64,000 bases of DNA from Bhargavaea cecembensis DSE10 (GTDB lineage: Bacteria > Bacillota > Bacilli > Bacillales_A > Planococcaceae): contig NZ_AOFT01000012.1 in NCBI RefSeq assembly GCF_000348905.1, positions 1 through 64,000 of the forward strand, given 5' to 3'. Below the pieces are notes generated by a model that was given only the letters and a program-made list of their open reading frames with translations, was not told where the DNA came from and searched no databases. Both the position numbers and the translations under genes were made by a program. Below, piece by piece: positions 63,457 through 64,000 of the stretch. Numbering within the stretch: position 1 is the first letter of the stretch; every line of letters starts with the position of its first letter.

Positions 63457-64000
63457 TCAGTACATGAACCGGTTCATGAACCGGAGCTGGTCGAATTTCT
63501 GGACGGATTCCTGATCCACACGGCTGCCGATCCTTGCCATCAGGCAGTTTGCCGGATGGGAGCTGATTTCAGGGTCATCCGTCGCGTAATAGGTGAGACC
63601 TCCCGCATTCATCATCTTCTCCATCACTTTCCGGTACTCCCACACATTCAGGTCGGTTCCCTTCAGATCCCAATGCCAGTAGTATTCGGTCGTGATGACA
63701 ATGTAGTCTTCCATCTGGTCATCCATCATCGACAGTTTCAGCAGCTGCTTGCCGACGCCTCCGCCGCGGAATGCAGGGATGACTTCGATGGCCCCAAGTT
63801 CAATCAGGTTTTCCATTTTACCTTCCGACCAGCGTTCCAGCGGATCGGGATAAAGGAATGTCACATATCCGACGATCGTGTTTTCGTGGCGTGCTATGAT
63901 GATCCGCCCCTCGGGCAGTTTCGCGATGCCGACAATGGCCCGGTGCTGCTGTTCCGGCTGGCGGAACGCCACCAGGTCTCCGTGGAATTCAAGAGATTCC
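63457..64000 (-). CDS. acuA: Acetoin utilization protein AcuA (GNAT acetyltransferase), N terminus beyond the window
   Basis: The frame is open to the window edge, so the N terminus is missing; 180 residues are present of about 210 expected. Upstream of a possible internal GTG the frame reads ESLEFHGDL, which fits AcuA, so the gene is cut by the window and not short. GNAT features: IGAIEVIPAFRGGGVGKQLL-like acetyl-CoA block (VIPAFRGGGVGKQLL). AcuA acetylates acetyl-CoA synthetase and turns it off; AcuC reverses this. First gene of acuABC. Confidence 0.93.
   Translation of the reverse strand, partial: ESLEFHGDLVAFRQPEQQHRAIVGIAKLPEGRIIIARHENTIVGYVTFLYPDPLERWSEGKMENLIELGAIEVIPAFRGGGVGKQLLKLSMMDDQMEDYIVITTEYYWHWDLKGTDLNVWEYRKVMEKMMNAGGLTYYATDDPEISSHPANCLMARIGSRVDQESVQKFDQLRFMNRFMY

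Overview
The window is an ordinary-looking stretch of chromosome from a GC-rich member of the Bacillales. Gene content and order closely follow the B. subtilis yte/ytk/ytm/ytx/ytp/acu neighbourhoods, and the regulatory logic is Firmicute-type (S-box, T-box, Zur box, CcpA cre sites, candidate sigma-B promoters). The GC-rich codon use and gene set fit a Planococcaceae-type lineage (Planococcus, Bhargavaea or Sporosarcina relatives), but that assignment is inference. I see no prophage, transposase, CRISPR array or recognisable defence island.

Layout. 1-2275: tail of an rRNA operon (23S-5S spacer, 5S rRNA) followed by 20 tRNA genes in nearly the order of the large B. subtilis tRNA cluster, ended by a strong hairpin; a short insertion carrying a duplicated piece of the fMet tRNA 5' end lies between tRNA-Ser and tRNA-fMet. 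2.3-10.5 kb: a DksA-like yteA, then menaquinone synthesis (menA divergent from menF-menD-menH-menB, with menE behind a hairpin; menC is absent). 10.6-14.3 kb: zinc-binding lipoprotein with a Zur operator, yidD, dps, ytkD, ytmA. 14.3-17.7 kb: pckA and metK (S-box), divergent. 17.7-26.5 kb: gamma-carbonic-anhydrase-like protein, a YtpA-like hydrolase lacking its serine, a UvrD-type helicase coupled to two fluoride-channel genes, katE catalase, a secreted nuclease and hutG. 26.5-31.8 kb: type III polyketide synthase/methyltransferase pair (bpsAB), ytqB, yttB, and the scoAB CoA-transferase. 31.8-36.5 kb: MoxR/DUF58/DUF4129 unit and an MFS exporter. 36.6-43.6 kb: T-box-controlled leuS, a 21-bp tandem repeat, ytfP, the murJ-type flippase ytgP, ytzG, ytzE. 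43.9-49.1 kb: pepV (interrupted by a 1-base frameshift), dat, a lipid kinase, trmB, the lactonase-like ytnP, ytzB. 49.3-57.5 kb: ytoP, a DUF84 NTPase, a lipoprotein, ytpQ, ytpR, sftA, murC. 57.7-64 kb: ytxG-ytxH behind a candidate sigma-B promoter, aroA-ccpA behind a perfect cre, and acuA (cut by the window end)-acuB-acuC facing ccpA.

How the parts connect. Central carbon control is well represented: CcpA itself, AcuABC control of acetyl-CoA synthetase, gluconeogenic pckA, and scoAB with a partial cre. Cell-wall supply appears several times (MurC, the flippase, Dat, which makes D-amino acids). Translation genes (tRNA cluster, leuS, trmB, ytzG, ytpR) and the one-carbon enzyme metK carry classical RNA-based regulation. 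Stress functions (Dps, KatE, YtxGH) are scattered, two of them behind sequences resembling sigma-B promoters.

Most noteworthy observations: the Ser-to-Gly change at the nucleophile position of the YtpA homologue, the single-base frameshift in pepV, a roughly 38-bp repeat found directly after the stop codons of two unrelated genes, the 21-bp array after leuS, the duplication in the tRNA cluster, and several symmetrical operator-like sequences. I do not find a convincing new multi-gene system.
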